From Fimadaptatus sp948467645 (GTDB lineage: Bacteria; Bacillota; Clostridia; Christensenellales; Aristaeellaceae), in the NCBI GenBank assembly GCA_948467645.1, contig CAOKFD010000044.1:1-23211 (forward strand): a stretch of 23,211 nucleotides of DNA, given 5' to 3'. The position numbers and the translations under genes are program-made. Below are positions 13,524 to 21,624 of this stretch, piece after piece. The notes under the pieces were generated by a model that worked only from the letters and a program-made list of their open reading frames with translations, had not been told where the DNA came from and searched no databases. Each line of letters opens with the position of its first letter. Within the stretch, counting starts at the first letter, position 1.

Positions 13524-13685
13524 AGTGTGTCTCAAAAAGGGAAATCCGCAAGTTCGAGCAGATTTTGCGTCAGTTCAAGGAAGAGACCCGAAGGCTTAGC
13601 AGCGCTAAGTCGAGGGTTGATGACGCAGAAATGGCACAAAAGATGCCGAAATTGCAGATTAAGGAATTTTTGAGACACACTCTAA
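13520..13685. mobile_element. MITE-like palindromic element, 166 bp
   Basis: Perfect 19-bp terminal inverted repeats: 13520-13538 and 13667-13685, core GAGTGTGTCTCAAAAA, each bounded by TA. The centre has the hairpin CTTAGC-AGC-GCTAAG (13595-13609), at the exact middle, and inner parts also pair (TTTTGCGTCA near 13563 with TGACGCA at 13621). The whole element is thus one long imperfect palindrome without a coding region. The TA borders suggest a Tc1/IS630-type target choice, but TA duplication cannot be separated from the symmetric ends. Confidence 0.75.
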
Positions 13686-13758
13686 TACATGGTTGTAATG
13701 AGCGGCGACGATTTTGCGCCGACTCAATGCAAATACAAAAACAAAGGGGATAATTACA

Positions 13759-14289
13759 ATGATGACCGACCTGCGCAAGCGCAAACCCGTACTTTGGATG
13801 ACCGTTACCGCGATGCTTACTGCGGCCAACATCGTGCTCAGCATGAGCATATTTTCTATCCCGGTGCCGGGCGGACACTTCTACCTGAACGACGTTATAA
13901 TCGACACGGCGGCGCTGCTTCTCGACCCGCTGGCGGCGTTCATAGTGGGCGGCGTAGGCGCGTTCCTGGGCGATGCGATCTTCTACCCCGCGCCGATGTT
14001 CGTATCGCTGGTAACGCACGGTCTTCAGGCGATAATAGTAAGCCTCTGCGCGCACAAGCTGACCAAATTCAAGCCCGCCCTTGCGGCGGCAATCGGCGTA
14101 ACCATAGGCGCGCTTATCATGGTCCTAGGCTACACGATAGGCCGCGCTTACATCTACTCCACCCCCGAATACGCAATCATCAAGCTCCCCTTCGAGTTCC
14201 TTCAGGCGGCCGTCGGCGCAGTCGGCTCCATGATTCTGGTCTTCGCCGCGCGGTTGGACAAGGCTTACGAGAGGATTATTTTGAAGTGA
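13759..14289 (+). CDS. ECF transporter S component (substrate-binding membrane subunit)
   Basis: 176 residues from the ATG at 13759 (AAGGGG 9 bases upstream; a second ATG follows directly). Five to six hydrophobic segments and the basic N-terminus (MMTDLRKRKP) fit a vitamin-type S component. FLGDAIFYPAPMF and a long loop after VPGGHFYLNDV resemble the ThiT/HmpT/PdxU-like group. S components bind a vitamin or precursor and work with a shared energy module, which is not encoded here. Which vitamin is unknown; a B6 compound would suit the neighbouring PLP enzyme but that is speculation. The mobile element separates it from the aminotransferase gene. Confidence 0.7.
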   Translation: MMTDLRKRKPVLWMTVTAMLTAANIVLSMSIFSIPVPGGHFYLNDVIIDTAALLLDPLAAFIVGGVGAFLGDAIFYPAPMFVSLVTHGLQAIIVSLCAHKLTKFKPALAAAIGVTIGALIMVLGYTIGRAYIYSTPEYAIIKLPFEFLQAAVGAVGSMILVFAARLDKAYERIILK

Positions 14290-14292
14290 CGG

Positions 14293-14730
14293 GGGGTTAC
14301 GTGTTCTTTCTTTTCAGGAGAAAAGAAAGAACCAAAGAAAAGCCGATTGGCTGTTCTCCCGCATGTGATTCTTAGTTCAGACGCTTTTAGGAAAGTTATA
14401 CACGGGAAGTTACAATGCTTTCTTGCGCCGCTTGACTCGCCCAGAGCCAGCGGCGCTTTTTGTTGCCTACGTTTGCGGCTCACGCAAGCTATAATCTGAG
14501 CAGTTTCGGGATTCCGCGAATGGACGTTTTCTTGTTTAGGCAGGTTGCGCCCGCGCCATGTTCGCCACCCCTCGGCGGCTCAGATGAAAACTCGGCGGTG
14601 AGGTTCACGCCCGCCGTAAAGTATGGCGGGCGCGAAAACTGACCGTCCAGACGCGCAGCTGGATGTATTCGATACCATCCATGCCGCGCCCACCATAAAT
14701 TAAAGTGGGCGCGGAAGGGGCGATCAGTCA
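14293..14730 (+). repeat. Structured dispersed repeat, copy A
   Basis: The sequence from about 14293 to 14730 recurs in the same orientation at 22777-23211, with long identical blocks (for example 14528-14582) and only small gaps. It starts with a 12-bp stem TTCTTTCTTTTC/GAAAAGAAAGAA (14304-14331). It also holds GCGCCGCT/AGCGGCGC followed by five T, CGCCCGCC/GGCGGGCG and CCGCGCCCAC/GTGGGCGCGG stems. No ORF in it looks genuine. It begins 4 bases after the ECF gene stop, so its first hairpins may also end that operon. Confidence 0.8.
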
Positions 14731-14884
14731 TCGCGGTTCTGTATTCGCGTTTTCCACGCTCAGAGAGCAACAAGGCAATATGCGCGGCAAACTCCGTTGC
14801 CCGCCGACGCTCCGCCGCCTACTCAAACTCCGCAAGGTCAACCCTGTTCGACAGGGGTTGGCAACAACCCCTTAACCATCACAA

Positions 14885-14964
14885 AGCCCAGCCAGCGCGC
14901 CGTGTCAAGGATGCCGAAGGCACGGCGAAGCCGCTTGTCCTTGACTCGGTGCGCTGGCTGGGCT
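14885..14964. repeat. 80-nt cruciform with 14-bp perfect arms
   Basis: AGCCCAGCCAGCGC (14885-14898) pairs perfectly with 14951-14964. Inside it, GTCAAGGA pairs with TCCTTGAC. Just before lies a second hairpin, AGGGGTTG-GCAA-CAACCCCT (about 14851-14870), with a GCAA tetraloop. No T run follows either. It may be a further part of the dispersed repeat, whose second copy is cut by the window edge. Confidence 0.7.
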
Positions 14965-15038
14965 ACCTTCAAGTGAACATAGCAACGTCTTTCACATTTA
15001 GAAGGAAGTCTCATTTTGAAAACTATCGTTAATACAGC

Positions 15039-15151
15039 AAAAGAGCGACGATTAAAAAATCGCCGCTCCCTAATCAGCAATGAAAAAAATCAAACAAAGA
15101 AGCAAACCTAATCAAGCAAGCAAAATAAAATCAAATTTCAAAACCGAACAC
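15039..15151 (-). ncRNA. Candidate small RNA of about 110 nt
   Basis: Minus strand: promoter TTGACT (15181-15186), 17-nt spacer, TATAAT (15158-15163), start near 15151. A terminator follows: GAGCGGCGATT/AATCGTCGCTC (15058-15068 with 15043-15053, one mismatch) and four T at 15039-15042. The body is T-rich with several TTGCTT/GATTAG motifs and no ORF of any length. Promoter and terminator at this spacing, with no gene between, suggest a stand-alone small RNA. Confidence 0.5.
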
Positions 15152-15167
15152 ACTGTTATTATATACG

Positions 15168-15201
15168 TTTTCTGAAAAAAAGTCAACTTTTTTTCAGAAA
15201 A
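15168..15201 (-). terminator. Terminator of the DUF3825-like gene, overlapping a promoter
   Basis: Perfect 15-bp inverted repeat, TTTTCTGAAAAAAAG (15168-15182) and CTTTTTTTCAGAAAA (15187-15201), beginning 3 bases after the gene stop. The stem is AT-rich with a 4-nt loop. The -35 box of the downstream small-RNA promoter (15181-15186) lies at its tip. Confidence 0.55.
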
Positions 15202-15203
15202 TA

Positions 15204-16007
15204 TCACGGTTGCAACCAATAGCTATCCGGGCGGGCAATCAGCCGCGCGTTATTGTACGCCATTTCAATCGTAAGGCAGGTATGACCGTAATAGACCGTC
15301 TTATCCTCACTCTTTGACAATACCAGCGCCATATCAGGCTTTTCTGGATTAGTCAGGTACAACGGCGCCAGCAGTTGTATTTTACCCTTATACATCTGTG
15401 GCACTATCGTTTTATAGTTTGCCTCTATTCTCTTTTTTACAGAACTTATTTCCCCTGCGATTACGTTTTGGCAGAATTCTCTGCCATTTGCCCGCAACTG
15501 CTCAGGGATTCTCATAAAGTTTTCTTCATCGTATAGTATATGATCCCACTGCGGCACTATATCCAGATTAATGTCAAAAATCAATGCGCTCGGCTCCACG
15601 AAATAATTCGCCCGGCGCAAGTTCGCAATAGCCATCGGAGCTATATTCGTATATCTTATAGTATAGCTATTGTAAAACGACTTAAACACCCACGGCTGAA
15701 ATCCTTCTCTTGGGTTTTTCACACAATAAAAGTATATTGGCTGCCACGTTTTATCGTAAAGCCCCGTATTAAAGCAAGCTACTTCTTCATCCATATACAC
15801 GAGCTGCTGTTTCGCGTCATCGTCTGCGCTCTCACGCTCTTGACAAAGCTTTTCAAAAGTGAAGTTCAGATAGCTCTTCAATATTCCAAAGTCATCCTTG
15901 CCTGAATAGCTCCACTTTTCGGCTGGCAATTCGTTTGCTGCAAGCAGTTTAAGCTTGCCCGTAAAAAATTCATAATTGCCCAAATATGCCCATTCTTTAA
16001 GCTGCAT
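15204..16007 (-). CDS. DUF3825-like protein of unknown function
   Basis: 267 residues from the ATG at 16007, which has GGGAGAGGAG 6 bases upstream; an ATG seven codons earlier (16028) lacks a site. Features recalling the DUF3825 family are CFNTGLYDK near residue 77 (asparagine-threonine-glycine-leucine), aromatic-rich stretches such as QPIYFYCVKN, and a closing tract TCLTIEMAYNNARLIARPDSYWL. DUF3825 domains sometimes accompany RNA-related domains, but none is attached here and no function is established. The gene is clearly richer in A and T than its neighbours and stands alone with its own promoter and terminator, which suggests transfer. There is no signal peptide, so it is probably cytoplasmic. 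Confidence 0.6.
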   Translation of the reverse strand: MQLKEWAYLGNYEFFTGKLKLLAANELPAEKWSYSGKDDFGILKSYLNFTFEKLCQERESADDDAKQQLVYMDEEVACFNTGLYDKTWQPIYFYCVKNPREGFQPWVFKSFYNSYTIRYTNIAPMAIANLRRANYFVEPSALIFDINLDIVPQWDHILYDEENFMRIPEQLRANGREFCQNVIAGEISSVKKRIEANYKTIVPQMYKGKIQLLAPLYLTNPEKPDMALVLSKSEDKTVYYGHTCLTIEMAYNNARLIARPDSYWLQP

Positions 16008-16042
16008 GTAATGCTCCTCTCCCGGCATGCTGTTTTACTTGC

Positions 16043-16071
16043 ATTTTAGCATAAATCTTCCAATTTGTCAC
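16043..16071 (-). promoter_or_regulatory. Promoter of the DUF3825-like gene
   Basis: Minus strand: -35 GTGACA (16066-16071, five of six consensus), 17-nt spacer, -10 TAAAAT (16043-16048, five of six). Start near 16036, about 29 bases before the chosen ATG. Confidence 0.6.
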
Positions 16072-16089
16072 TCACCAAAACCAACCGCG

Positions 16090-16132
16090 GCGCTGCCAGC
16101 CGCTCCTGCCGACAGCGCTGCGGATTCTTTTA
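16090..16132 (-). terminator. Possible terminator of the sugar operon
   Basis: Downstream of the glycosidase stop, a GC-rich imperfect stem (CCGCAGCGCTG with CAGCGCCGCGG on the minus strand) is followed by a weak T-containing tail (TTGGTTTTGG). The loop is long and the T run poor, so confidence is low. Confidence 0.35.
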
Positions 16133-16143
16133 CCTACACCCTA

Positions 16144-17910
16144 TCACTCATTCCAAGCCTTGCGCGCAATGATTTCATGCACCTTTTCCGGCGGGAACTT
16201 TGGCCTTCTGTCATACGTATACAGGCCGTTTATCTCCTGCTCCACGTCGGTCAGCTGCGTATAGCAGAAGCCCCACACGCCCTCGGCCTGCTGGAGCGCC
16301 GCCATCAGGCCGTCCAGCCGCTCCATAAACTCCTGCTCGCTCTTGGGGCCGTTGCCATAGCCCCACGCGTTTTCGGGCAGCGCCTCGCCCTCCTTGGGCA
16401 TACGCCAGCCTATGCCGCCGAACTCGCTCACGAACACCGGCTCGCCATGCGATATGAACTCGGGCGACTTGCCGTGCATATACGGGTACTGGCTGCTGAG
16501 CAGCGCGAACGGCTCGCCCGGCTTAACCGCGCCATATGCCTTGCAATGCTCGCTAAATACCTTGGGATCCTGATTATAGTCATGGTAATCGAACATATCG
16601 GTCTCGCCGCAATGCGCCCAGCCGCTGGTGTCTATGCACAGGCGGGACGGATCGGCCTGCTTAATCATGCGGTATATCGCGCGCAGCAGCTCCGCGTCGC
16701 CGTCCAGCTGCGTCTCGTTGAACGGGCACCAGCCGATCAGCGCCGGGCTGGACCAGTCGCGCTTCATTATCTCCAGCCACTCGGTCACAAAGCGCGGCAT
16801 TGCGCTGCCGCTGCTTATGTCCATGCCCCAGTTGGGGTACTCGCCCCACAGTATGTAGCCCATATGGTCGGCCCAGTACAAAAAGCGTGCCTCGAACACC
16901 TTCTGGTGCATACGCGCGCCGTTAAAGCCCATCGCCTGACTGCGCTCTATGTCGGCGCGCAGTTCTTCATCGGACGGCGACGTGATTATGCCCTCGGGAT
17001 TGAAGCCCTGATCGAGCACAAGGCGCTGATAGAGCGGCTTGCCGTTGAGCAATACCTTGCCGTCCTGAATGCGTATGTCGCGCAGACCGAAGTAGCTGTT
17101 TACGGTATCGACAGTCTGGCCGTTTTCGGTAAGGGCGAGCTTCAGGTCGTACAGCTCGGGCGCGTCCACGTCCCACAGGTGCTTTTCGCTCAGCTCCACA
17201 TGCAGATGAGCGTAACCGCCGGTGCAGCGGCACTCTGCCTTACCGACCTGAGCGCCCTTAAAATATGCAGCCGCACTCAGCGTGCCCTGCGCACCGCGCG
17301 GGAGTTCTATGTCCATGTCCACGCAGCCGTTTTCCGCATCGGGGGTAATATGCACGCCGCCGATATAGTGATTGGCAACCGGCTCCATCCACACGCTTTG
17401 CCATATGCCGGTGGTGCGGGTGTAGCTGCACCCGGCGCTCGCGTATGCGATGCTCTGCTTGCCCACGGGCTGGCGCGGATCGCGCACGTCGGAATAGGCG
17501 TACACCGCGACCGAGTTAGTGCCCGCGTGCGCATAGTCGGTTATGTCCACACTGAATGAGGCATGGCCGCCCACATGCTTTGCGGCCAGCTTGCCATTTA
17601 CATAGATCGCGCTCTCATAATAGACCGCGCCGAAGTTGAGCAGCACGCGGCCCTCCAGCCACTTTTCGGGAATATCAACATCGCGGCGATACCAGCACGC
17701 GCGTATGTAGTCGGTGTGGCCGATTCCGCTCAGGCTGCTTTCAGGGCAGAAGGGCACGTTTATATTGCCCGACAGGTGGGGCTGCTCGTACACCCTGCGC
17801 GCCTGACCGCTTGCGCCCTGATCCAGTTCAAACTCCCACTGCCCGTTAAGGCACTGCCACGCCGCGCGCTCAAATTGCGGGCGTGGGTATTCGGCTTTCA
17901 GGTTTGCCAT
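16144..17910 (-). CDS. Glycoside hydrolase family 2 (beta-galactosidase/glucuronidase type)
   Basis: 588 residues from the ATG at 17910, placed 7 bases after AAGGAGAG; an ATG 11 codons earlier is inside the upstream gene and lacks a site. Layout follows GH2: an N-terminal jelly-roll sugar-binding domain (about 10-180, with YYESAIYVNGK and GGHASFSVDIT), an immunoglobulin-like domain (about 185-285) and a TIM barrel. The acid/base Glu is about 399 (WCPFNET) and the nucleophile Glu about 496 (VFVSEFGG). It is short, lacks the extra C-terminal domains of LacZ and has no signal peptide, so it acts inside the cell on oligosaccharides imported by the ABC system encoded just upstream. The exact sugar cannot be read from sequence. 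Confidence 0.88.
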   Translation of the reverse strand: MANLKAEYPRPQFERAAWQCLNGQWEFELDQGASGQARRVYEQPHLSGNINVPFCPESSLSGIGHTDYIRACWYRRDVDIPEKWLEGRVLLNFGAVYYESAIYVNGKLAAKHVGGHASFSVDITDYAHAGTNSVAVYAYSDVRDPRQPVGKQSIAYASAGCSYTRTTGIWQSVWMEPVANHYIGGVHITPDAENGCVDMDIELPRGAQGTLSAAAYFKGAQVGKAECRCTGGYAHLHVELSEKHLWDVDAPELYDLKLALTENGQTVDTVNSYFGLRDIRIQDGKVLLNGKPLYQRLVLDQGFNPEGIITSPSDEELRADIERSQAMGFNGARMHQKVFEARFLYWADHMGYILWGEYPNWGMDISSGSAMPRFVTEWLEIMKRDWSSPALIGWCPFNETQLDGDAELLRAIYRMIKQADPSRLCIDTSGWAHCGETDMFDYHDYNQDPKVFSEHCKAYGAVKPGEPFALLSSQYPYMHGKSPEFISHGEPVFVSEFGGIGWRMPKEGEALPENAWGYGNGPKSEQEFMERLDGLMAALQQAEGVWGFCYTQLTDVEQEINGLYTYDRRPKFPPEKVHEIIARKAWNE

Positions 17911-17923
17911 AAGCTTTCTCTCC

Positions 17924-18817
17924 TTACTCTTTGACGGCGCCAATCGTAATGCCGCCCAGGAAATACTTTTGCATGAACGGGTATACCAGCACGATGGGCA
18001 GCGTCACGATCATCGTAGTCGCGGCGCGTATCGATTCGGGGGTCAGCGTGCGGAATTTGCTGAGCGCCTTGGAGGAATCCTCTATCATGCTCAGCGCCTC
18101 AATCTCCAGCAGCACGCGGCGCAGGTAAATCTGCAGCGTGTCCCAATCGCCGTTGGGCGCGTATATCGTGGTATCGAACCAGGAGTTCCACTGATCCACC
18201 GCGCAGTACACGGCGATAGCCGCGAACACCGGCACGCATACCGGGATGACTATGCGCAGGTAGATTTTGATTTCGCCCGCACCGTCGATGCGCGCGGCCT
18301 CGAACAGCGCGTCGGGCACGCCCTGTATGTACGACTGGATAATCATCATATAATACGTGCTGAACAGCCCCGGTATTATGTACACCCAGAAGTTATTATA
18401 CAGCCCGATGTTTATGAATGTTAGGTAAGTCGGTATAAGTCCGGCAGAAAAATATATCGTAAGCACGAATGCGCGCCGCAAAAACTTATGGCCCGAGAAC
18501 CAGCTTATCGAGCTGACATACGCCAATAGCCCTGTGCAGAACAATGTGCTTACCGTGCCCACGATTACGCGCAGCAGCGACACCCACGAGCATTTGAGTA
18601 TCCGGCTGTCGGTAAGCAATTTCTGATACGATTCGGTATTAAAGCCCAGCGGCCACAGCGATATATTGCTGACCGGGTATGTGGACACGTCGCTGAACGA
18701 TATGCAAAGCTGGTTCCAGAACGGAAACAGTATCGTGAGCGAGAACAGTATCAGCAGTATCGTGTTTACCACATCGAACAGCTTCGTGCGCCACGTCTTT
18801 TTATAATACGTCTGCAT
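17924..18817 (-). CDS. Carbohydrate ABC permease, LplC/YtcP type (CUT1)
   Basis: 297 residues with six hydrophobic segments; the N-terminal run NTILLILFSLTILFPFWNQL is typical of the LplC/YtcP group. The EAA loop that docks to the ATPase lies at about 175-200 (EAARIDGAGEIKIYLRIVIP). It ends GGITIGAVKE, as family members do. It is the third gene of the transport operon, 12 bases after the partner permease and 13 before the glycosidase. No ATPase is encoded here; CUT1 importers commonly share an MsmX-type ATPase from elsewhere. Confidence 0.9.
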   Translation of the reverse strand: MQTYYKKTWRTKLFDVVNTILLILFSLTILFPFWNQLCISFSDVSTYPVSNISLWPLGFNTESYQKLLTDSRILKCSWVSLLRVIVGTVSTLFCTGLLAYVSSISWFSGHKFLRRAFVLTIYFSAGLIPTYLTFINIGLYNNFWVYIIPGLFSTYYMMIIQSYIQGVPDALFEAARIDGAGEIKIYLRIVIPVCVPVFAAIAVYCAVDQWNSWFDTTIYAPNGDWDTLQIYLRRVLLEIEALSMIEDSSKALSKFRTLTPESIRAATTMIVTLPIVLVYPFMQKYFLGGITIGAVKE

Positions 18818-18829
18818 ACCGCGTCCTCC

Positions 18830-19780
18830 TTACAGCACCGCCACGTCCATGACCTTGCGGGACAGGGCGTTCGCGCTGAATACCAGTATGACCGATATTA
18901 TGCTTTTCATCAGTCCCACAGCCGTGCCGTAGGAGTAGTTGCCGTTTTGTATGCCGTACTTATACGAGAATGTATCTATGACCTCGTAAAAGTCGCGCGT
19001 CATGTCGTTGCCCAGAAGCAATTGCTGTTGGAAGCCCGCGTTGAGCAGCGAACCTATTTGCAGTATGCCCAGCAGCACTATCGTCGTGCGTATGCCGGGC
19101 AGCGTGACGTGCCATATCATGCCCATTCGGTTGAGGCCGTCCACCGCGCCCGCCTGATACAATTCGCCGTCAATGCCCGCGATTGCGGACAGGTACATGA
19201 TGGACGAGAAGCCCACCGATTTCCATATATTCGATACCGTCAGTATGGGCCAGAAGTATTCGCCCACGCTGAGCCAGTTTACATTCTTTTTGATAAGCCC
19301 CAGCTGCATCAGCAGCTTATTAAGCAGTCCTTCCGAATTAAGTATCGAGAAGATAAGCGAAGCCGCGACCACCCACGATATGAAGTGCGGCAGGTAGGAA
19401 ATTGTCTGCACTGTGCGCTTGAACTTGGCCGACTGCACTTCGTTCAGCAGCACGGCCAGCAGTATCGGCGCGGGGAAGCCAAACAGCATTTGCAGTCCGC
19501 TTATCGCCAGAGTATTTCGCATGACCTTGGGGAACCAGTTGGACGTAACGAACTTATTGAAGTATTTAAGCCCCACCCACTGGCACGCCCATATGTCCAT
19601 GCCGGGTTTATACTGCTTAAACGCGATTACCAGTCCGTACATAGGGTAGTAGCATATTATGGCCAGCCATATCAGCATCACTATCGTGATCGCCCACAGC
19701 TCGCCCTCCCTGCGAAGGCGGCGCTTTATTTTCGCCGCGGCCGGCATATCGGCGCGCGGCCGTGCATCGGTCTTATTCAT
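18830..19780 (-). CDS. Carbohydrate ABC permease, LplB type (CUT1)
   Basis: 316 residues with six hydrophobic segments. MYGLVIAFKQYKPGM in the first loop (about 48-62) is the hallmark of the LplB/YteP group that imports aldotetraouronic acid or other complex oligosaccharides. The EAA-like loop is YQAGAVDGLNRMGMIWHVTLPG (about 212-233). A basic N-terminus (AAAKIKRRLRREGE) precedes the first helix. It pairs with the following LplC-type permease. Confidence 0.9.
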   Translation of the reverse strand: MNKTDARPRADMPAAAKIKRRLRREGELWAITIVMLIWLAIICYYPMYGLVIAFKQYKPGMDIWACQWVGLKYFNKFVTSNWFPKVMRNTLAISGLQMLFGFPAPILLAVLLNEVQSAKFKRTVQTISYLPHFISWVVAASLIFSILNSEGLLNKLLMQLGLIKKNVNWLSVGEYFWPILTVSNIWKSVGFSSIMYLSAIAGIDGELYQAGAVDGLNRMGMIWHVTLPGIRTTIVLLGILQIGSLLNAGFQQQLLLGNDMTRDFYEVIDTFSYKYGIQNGNYSYGTAVGLMKSIISVILVFSANALSRKVMDVAVL

Positions 19781-19812
19781 ACAATCACTCCCTGCGCCCG
19801 CGCGCGAAATGA

Positions 19813-19840
19813 CCGGGCGGCGGCTTACGTCGCCGCCCGG
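19813..19840 (-). other. Stable hairpin between binding protein and permease genes
   Basis: Perfect 10-bp GC stem CCGGGCGGCG/CGCCGCCCGG (19813-19822 and 19831-19840) with an 8-nt loop and no T run. Such stems after binding-protein genes commonly protect the upstream mRNA or thin out read-through, giving more binding protein than permease. Confidence 0.6.
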
Positions 19841-19926
19841 CGGATTGGTTCTGTACTGATAAATTTACCTTCATTACAAAGCGGCGGGGAACGAACCCGT
19901 CCCCCGTCCGCAATTTACTAATCGAC

Positions 19927-21549
19927 TTACAGGCCCCACTTTTCGGCGTACATCTTGTACTGCTCGCTGTAATACTCGGCCAGCTGATCGATGTCGGCGT
20001 CCTCGAGATCCTCGCGCGCCTGCATGATGATGGCCTCGGCCTCCTCGGTGGTATCGGCATAGATCGCGCGTGCCAGCGCGGTCATGGCGATGTCCTGAGT
20101 CTCGGTCTTGATGGTGGGCAGGTCGGTATCAGTGGGCAGCTGGATGATGTCAAACGCGCCCGAATCGTAGAAGGTGCCCTGCAGGTTCTTGTCCTTCTCG
20201 ACCTTCCACTTATCCACGTTGGACTGGTCGAACCAGAAATAAGTGCCGTCCTTGAGGGGTTCCACGCCCGAGGACATGACCGCCAGGCACTGGCCGCCCA
20301 GATGCTCAACCGCATCCCAGTCAAAGGTAGAGGTATCGGTGGTTATCTGCTGAACTTTTTCGGGCACGTATTCCCATGTGCCGTCCTCGGCCACGTTCCA
20401 TACCGAACCGGCCTCGTTGGGCAGGCCATAACCGACCAGACGGGTGCCCAGATCGGTGTTTTCGAAGTTGAACCACTTCATTATGCCTTCAACATCGGTG
20501 GCCTTATCGGTCACTATGCAGCGGGAGCCGTTGGTGCTCTTGGCGTTATATGTCGCGGTCTTGCCTTCGGCGGCGCTGTTTACGTGATAGTAGCGCATGT
20601 TTTCGTTATACTTATCGCCGTAGATGCCGTTCCACTTTTCGTGGCCGTAGGTACCGCATATCCACCAGTTACCTATGAAGCCGGCGTAGCGCTCGTTGGT
20701 AACGCGGTCGCCGAACTCCTTGCTTTCCATCGAGAAAATATCCGGATCGAGCAGGCCGTCCTGATTGATCTGGTTGATGAACTTAACCATTTCCAGACCC
20801 TCGTCGGTGAACGCCCAATAGGTCAGGTTATTTTCGTCGTCGTATTTCCAGAACTTCTTAATGCCCCACATGGACAGCCAGGTGCGCACGACCGAGTAGC
20901 TGGAATCGACATAGCCGCCGATTGCGTAGGTCTGCTCGCCGTTTGCGTTGGTGGGATGGTTGGCTATCATGGTTTTGAGGGCTTCATAGTACTTTTCGGG
21001 GGTGGACACGTCGGGGCTGCCTGCCTCAACGTACCAGTCATAGCGCACCTGCGGCGCGTAGTCGGCCCACTGGGACATGCCCCAGCTATTGGCCAGCGCG
21101 TACACATGACCGTCGTCGTCGTACAGGCGGTCGAGGTATTTGCCGTAGCGCTCCACCAGATCCTTGCAGGTATCGGACTCGATATAGGGCGCGAGGTCGA
21201 CGGCGCGGCCCTGCTCTATCCACTGGGTAGAGTTATTGATGGAGGCCAGCACTACCTCGGGGTAGTCGTTGGCGGACAGCATCAGGTTGAGGCGCTCGGT
21301 CGCATCGTTATCGTACACGAGCAGGTTAATATCGACGTTGAAGTTCTCGACGAGGTAGTCGTGCATTGCGGCCCACTTTTCGGCCTCGGTATCGGGATTA
21401 TCACTGCCCATGTAGGCGGTGAACTTGATCGTCTCGGCGGGGACTTCCCAGCCGAAGCGGTTGGTCGTACCGGCGGCTGAATCCGCCAAACCCGCGGCGC
21501 AGCCCATAACCATCGCGATCGCCATGAGCAGGCTAACCAGTTTCTTCAT
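19927..21549 (-). CDS. Extracellular sugar-binding protein, LplA type
   Basis: 540 residues, the size of the large LplA-like binding proteins. The signal peptide (MKKLVSLLMAIAMVMG) ends at a possible lipobox, VMGC, making Cys17 a likely lipid anchor; cleavage after GLA a few residues later is the alternative. The mature part is rich in acidic and aromatic residues, such as LNLMLSANDYPEV (about 87-99) and WGMSQWADYAPQVRYDWY. The ribosome site is GGAAGGGAAG. It is the first structural gene of the operon after the regulator, 75 bases away, and should capture the oligosaccharide used by the permeases and GH2 enzyme. Confidence 0.88.
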   Translation of the reverse strand: MKKLVSLLMAIAMVMGCAAGLADSAAGTTNRFGWEVPAETIKFTAYMGSDNPDTEAEKWAAMHDYLVENFNVDINLLVYDNDATERLNLMLSANDYPEVVLASINNSTQWIEQGRAVDLAPYIESDTCKDLVERYGKYLDRLYDDDGHVYALANSWGMSQWADYAPQVRYDWYVEAGSPDVSTPEKYYEALKTMIANHPTNANGEQTYAIGGYVDSSYSVVRTWLSMWGIKKFWKYDDENNLTYWAFTDEGLEMVKFINQINQDGLLDPDIFSMESKEFGDRVTNERYAGFIGNWWICGTYGHEKWNGIYGDKYNENMRYYHVNSAAEGKTATYNAKSTNGSRCIVTDKATDVEGIMKWFNFENTDLGTRLVGYGLPNEAGSVWNVAEDGTWEYVPEKVQQITTDTSTFDWDAVEHLGGQCLAVMSSGVEPLKDGTYFWFDQSNVDKWKVEKDKNLQGTFYDSGAFDIIQLPTDTDLPTIKTETQDIAMTALARAIYADTTEEAEAIIMQAREDLEDADIDQLAEYYSEQYKMYAEKWGL

Positions 21550-21624
21550 TGTGATACTTCCCTTCCATAATATATTGGCAAACGGCCCTTGCCTAAGCCG
21601 CTTACTCCTTGATTGTTACGCCCC

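Noticed and set aside
13565..13753. 62-codon plus-strand ORF inside the MITE-like element
   Set aside because: It spans the right inverted repeat and lacks a ribosome site; the sequence is explained by palindromic structure.
14489..14773. Minus-strand ORF in repeat copy A sharing residues with one at 22980-23177
   Set aside because: The shared stretch simply follows nucleotide conservation of the repeat; the frame is not kept over the whole element, there is no ribosome site, and GC hairpins explain the conserved blocks better.
16027..17559. 510-residue plus-strand open frame opposite the GH2 gene
   Set aside because: It is a shadow of the glycosidase gene, which has both catalytic Glu motifs and a proper ribosome site.
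20302..21480. 392-residue plus-strand open frame opposite the sugar-binding protein gene
   Set aside because: It lacks a ribosome site and a promoter, and lies entirely opposite a clear binding-protein gene with signal peptide.
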